Of a DNA stretch of 11,114 bases, positions 8,230 through 11,114 are shown piece by piece; positions within the stretch are counted from its first letter, which is position 1; each line of letters begins with the position of its first letter. Source of the stretch: Acanthamoeba lenticulata (lineage: Eukaryota > Discosea > Longamoebia > Acanthamoebidae); the NCBI GenBank assembly GCA_002179805.1, contig NAVB01001912.1, positions 1 to 11,114 of the forward strand, given 5' to 3'. Under the pieces are notes generated by a model. It was given only the letters and a program-made list of their open reading frames with translations. It had not been told where the DNA came from and did not search any database. The position numbers and the translations under genes are program-made.

Positions 8230-8403
8230 GACGCTTGTTTTCTGTACTGGCTCGTCGAGTGAAGACAACCAGTTTGAAACTGTTGTCTTGTGCCATTAAT
8301 TTTGAGGTGATTGGCGGAAGCCCGGCCAGCCCGTCTCGACGGTTGAGGCAGAAGGGGGCGCCCACCAAATAACTACAAACATATCAATAACGTGGACTCG
8401 CGA
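8230..8403 (-). promoter_or_regulatory. Spacer between coiled-coil and SH3 genes
   Basis: This 174-bp gap separates two genes read in the same direction, so it should hold the 3' end of the coiled-coil gene and the promoter of the SH3 gene. It contains the palindrome at 8262-8289. No TATA box is evident. The gap and an in-frame stop at 8404-8406 argue that the two genes are separate. Confidence 0.4.
8262..8289. repeat. Near-perfect palindrome 33-60 bp before SH3 start
   Basis: The left arm AAGACAACCAGTTT (8262-8275) is the reverse complement of AAACTGTTGTCTT (8277-8289) except for one extra C, with a single G in the centre. On DNA it could bind a dimeric regulator. If it lies inside the transcript it could form a stable hairpin in the 5' leader of the SH3 mRNA. 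The sequence is direct observation; either role is inference. Confidence 0.6.
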
Positions 8404-11068
8404 CTACGACTGGTCGTGGCTGGACTCGTTGGGTTCTTCTGCCGGAGCTTCCTCGTCTTGTGGCTGCGCTTCGCTGATGAACGCGAACGCGGACCTGTCG
8501 GCGTTGGCCTCTTCCTCCTCTTGGTCGGTCTGGGGCTCTGCCTCGTCGTGAAGCTTCTCTTCCTTTTTCTCGTCCTCCTCATCTTCGTCTTCGTCTTGTT
8601 GTGGTGGGCGGCCTTCGGCGTTCTCTGCTCGAGCAGACCCGTCGGTCTCAATCTCTTCTTCTTCCTCTTCGTCATCGTCGTCGTCACCAATGATGAACGC
8701 GAACGACGACGACGACGGCGCCGCTGTCGTCACGTCTGGCGGCTCGGTGTTGGCCACCACTTCCTCTTCTGTCGTCGTTTTGGCCTCAGTTGCGGCCACG
8801 ACTTCGCCCTGCTGTCCCGGCTCGTCTTCTACTGCTTTTTCGTCTTGGACGTCTCGATGCTCCTCGTCCTCGACGCCCACTTTGGGCTCGTCCTCGTCCT
8901 CTTCCTCTGCGGGCTGGCCTGCCTCGTCGTCCACGACAAAGGAAAAGGCCGAAGGCTCCTTTTCCTCCTCTTCCTCATCTGCCACCGCTGCCTCTTGGGT
9001 CTCTCGGTGACCATCGTCCTCGTCGTTGTCCCGCATCTCGCGCTCGTCCTCTTTTTGGACGGGCACGGGCTGGTCTGCCTCGCCATCGACGACAAACGAA
9101 AAGGCCGAAGGCTCCTTTTCCTCCTCTTTCTCATCTGCCACCGCTGCCTCCTCCTCGTCTTCCTCGTGTCGCGCCTCACCAGCTTCGATCGAGTTGGCGG
9201 CTTGGCCGAGCCCGTCGTCGACGACGGTGTCCTCGTCCTGGATAAGTATTGACGAGGTGTGTGGGACGGCGGCGGCGGCGGACTCGAGCGCGGCCTGGAG
9301 GACGACCGAGCGGGCCTTGGCGCGTTCGATCTCCTGGTTGACCTCGTCGGCGCGGTCGTAGTCGTCGTTGGCCACGCAGACCTCGAGCTCGGCCTCCCAG
9401 GCCTCGATCTGCGCGTTCAGCGCCGTCAACTCGGCTCGCAGCGCGACGACGTCAACGTTAACAATCTCGGAGCGCAGTGCGGCGTCGTCCTGCTCTGCCG
9501 GCTGGCTTTCGCTCTTTTGCGTCGCATTTTCATCGTTTTCGCTCTTTGTGATTGGCTCCTCTGTGGCTCTATCGGCTTCGCTCTTGGCGCTGCGCTCATC
9601 GTCGCCTTCTTTGGTTGCGTTTTGCTCCTCCTCCTGGTTGTCCTCGTCTTCTTCGTCGGCGACGTTCCACTTGAGTTGAATATACGCGATCTCGGCCTTG
9701 CACGACTCGAGCTCGAGGGCGGCCATCTCGGTCTCCTCATCGTCGCGGTTGAGGTGACGGCCGTGCCGAGCCTTCAGCGCCGCGATCAGCCGCCTCTCCT
9801 TGGCCTTCAGCCCGCGTAGCTTCACCTTATCTGTTGAAGCGTACGGTTAAAAAATAAAATGAAAAAACAGAAAAAAAACAAAAAAACAAAAAACACAACA
9901 AAAACAACAGCAAAGAAAACTAATCAGATAAAAAGACTTACCGGCCTTGCTCTCGGCCGAGCTGAGCTCCTGCTCGAGTTCCCTGTTCTTGTCCTTGAGC
10001 TGCGCTAGCGTGGCCTTGCAGCGTTCGAGCTGCACGTCACGGCGCACGTTGAGTCCACACCCATCAGCCTAGCCCATCTCCCCCCCTTTTAGGGCGGGAG
10101 CGCACCTGCTCGCTGAGCATGTCGACAGTGGCGCGACCCTCTTCGATCTGCACCGACGCCGTCTTCATCTCCTCCGCGATTCGCTTGGCCTCCTTGAAGT
10201 TGCGCCCTGCGGGCACGTTCAACACGGTCACCACACCGCCGGGCGCACGCGAAGCCACAGACACCGGTAGCGTGAAGCGCACCAGAGACGGCCAGCTTCT
10301 TCTCGGACTCGAGCGACGGGAGTCGTGCGTTGAGCGCCACGATCCGTTGATTGGCCCCGTGGATCTCCCTGCGTTAATCCGGAGCCGCCGAGGTGAGTGA
10401 GCCTCAAGCCGAGACGATGATGGCGGCGACAACGACAACGACAACGACGACGACAACGACAACGACGACGACAACGACGTACTGCTGCAGCGCGAGGACG
10501 CGCGTTGTCGACTCGGTGATGGCGGCGCTGCAGGCCGACGCTTGCTCGCGCGCGGCGGACAGCTGGGCCTCTTGCTCGGCCTCAGCGCGCACAAAGGCCT
10601 CGTCGCTGTGATGCGCTGCGTGTCGCTGCTCCTCCCGGCGCGCGAGCCGCTCGAGCGCGGCCCGCTCCTCGGCCAACTCGGCCTCGATTGACGCCAGCGC
10701 CTCATGAAACGCGCGCTCGGCCTCTCGGTCCCGCGACTCCTCGCCCTGCAGGTTCTGCTTGGCCTTCTCCAGCTCTTCCTGATGTTGTTGATTTTTGTTT
10801 CATATTATTATTAAATAAAAGAAATTTGCAAAAGAAAAAAGATCCTTAAAACAAAAGTATTTCTCAATTAAAATAGTACCATTTGGCGGGAATATTTGTC
10901 GTTGTCCTTCTCGATGGCCTCGCGCTCGATGGTGATGCGGGTCATCTCGTGCTTGAAGCGCTCGGTGACGTGGCCGATGCTTCGTTCGAGGCCGTGGATC
11001 TGCTTGGCCAGCGCCTCCTCCTCCTTTTGCTTCAGAGCCAGCTGGCGCATGAGCTCCTTGATCTCGCT
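8404..11068 (-). CDS. Coiled-coil protein with acidic tail and SAFSF-type motifs (5' end missing)
   Basis: Partial gene; I do not recognise a named family. Visible exons: 11068-10880, 10778-10483, 10368-10283, 10206-10106, 10029-9942 and 9830-8404, joined by five GT-AG introns (76-114 bp) into an open frame of 728 residues plus stop. Residues about 1-300 are rich in Glu, Lys, Arg, Ala and Leu with heptad-like spacing, so a long coiled coil is likely; helix continuity across every splice supports the model. Around 386-427 is a short helical pair with ANDDYDRADE, resembling a UVR motif. From about 470 to the end the protein is extremely acidic and probably disordered. Four short hydrophobic motifs stand out in it: SAFSFVV at 495-501 and 547-553, SSFAFII at 628-634 and SAFAFIS at 700-706. 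The first visible exon follows an AG acceptor (11070-11069); an ATG at 11074 could be the start, but continuing coiled-coil sequence makes an upstream exon more likely. A scaffold or vesicle-tether role is inference. Confidence 0.8.
8911..9150 (-). repeat. Internal 84-bp duplication in acidic tail
   Basis: Bases 8911-8994 and 9067-9150 are direct copies 156 bp apart (52 codons), differing at about six or seven positions by eye. Each encodes AAVADE, a Glu/Lys run, EPSAFSFVVD, then EA and QP. The intervening sequence is unrelated acidic coding sequence. The spacing keeps the frame, so one motif-bearing segment was duplicated within the exon. Confidence 0.88.
10427..10478. repeat. GAC/AAC trinucleotide repeat in an intron
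   Basis: About 17 mixed GAC and AAC units on the plus strand (GTC/GTT on the transcribed strand) start immediately inside the intron 10482-10369. The donor GTACGT directly abuts the repeat. If the intron were retained, the frame would read a long valine run and then stop. Confidence 0.85.
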
Positions 11069-11114
11069 CTGCATTACATGATTAATTAATCGTTGTTTGT
11101 TTTTGTTCTGTTTT
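11069..11114 (-). other. Probable partial intron at window edge
   Basis: This AT-rich stretch ends in ATGCAG on the minus strand, directly before coiled-coil coding sequence. It looks like the 3' end of an intron cut by the window edge. The alternative is a 5' leader with translation starting at ATG 11074-11072, which is in frame. Confidence 0.5.

Noticed and set aside
8229..8404. Possibility that the SH3 and coiled-coil genes are one fused gene
   Set aside because: The coiled-coil frame ends with a stop at 8404-8406 and no convincing donor lies just before it, while the SH3 frame begins with its own ATG after a 174-bp spacer.
8392..9819. Long plus-strand frames (8392-9252 and 9259-9819) that look like hydrophobic membrane proteins
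   Set aside because: The complement of Asp/Glu codon runs reads as Val, Leu and Phe, giving false membrane spans opposite the acidic tail. The minus-strand frame is spliced, continues a coiled coil and carries repeated motifs.
10393..10611. Plus-strand frame with a poly-threonine run
   Set aside because: It is the translated trinucleotide repeat of an intron joined to antisense of a coiled-coil exon.

Overview
The window looks like nuclear DNA of a free-living amoebozoan, most likely Acanthamoeba or a close relative. Exons are GC-rich; introns and spacers are AT-rich. About two dozen short GT-AG introns (roughly 56-121 bp) can be placed by eye because both reading frame and protein homology resume across them. 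The gene content fits this: a Rab GTPase, an F-box-like protein with 27-residue ankyrin-type repeats of the kind common in Acanthamoeba and giant viruses, a secreted family-5 cellulase, an SH3 adaptor and a long coiled-coil protein. The genus is an inference from style, not a database match.

Layout. Bases 92-995 (minus) hold a six-exon Rab7-like GTPase ending in a CC prenylation motif. It is divergent from an intronless F-box-like/ankyrin gene at 1346-2644 (plus), and the 350-bp AT-rich spacer between them probably serves both promoters. The ankyrin gene converges, with an 8-bp gap, on a six-exon secreted protein of unknown function (2653-4323, minus). Next, in the same direction, is a seven-exon secreted GH5 endoglucanase (4459-5911, minus). 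After a 635-bp spacer with no convincing gene comes a four-exon SH3-domain protein with several proline-rich SH3-ligand-like motifs (6547-8229, minus). The last gene is a coiled-coil protein with a very acidic C-terminal tail (8404 to beyond the right edge, minus), whose tail carries four copies of a short SAF[S/A]F[V/I]-type motif.

Functional themes. The Rab, the SH3 adaptor and the coiled-coil protein all suit membrane traffic or the actin/endocytic cortex. The GH5 enzyme and its unknown secreted neighbour suit food digestion or remodelling of a cellulose-containing cyst wall. No operon-like co-regulation is implied, because each gene has its own spacer.

Most worth a second look: the repeated SAFSF-type motif, which resembles the AP-4 epsilon-ear-binding motif of tepsin; the loss of the switch I threonine in the Rab; the SH3 protein carrying its own candidate ligands; a near-perfect 28-bp palindrome just upstream of the SH3 gene; and the unrecognised secreted protein. 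All exon structures are by-eye models without transcript support.
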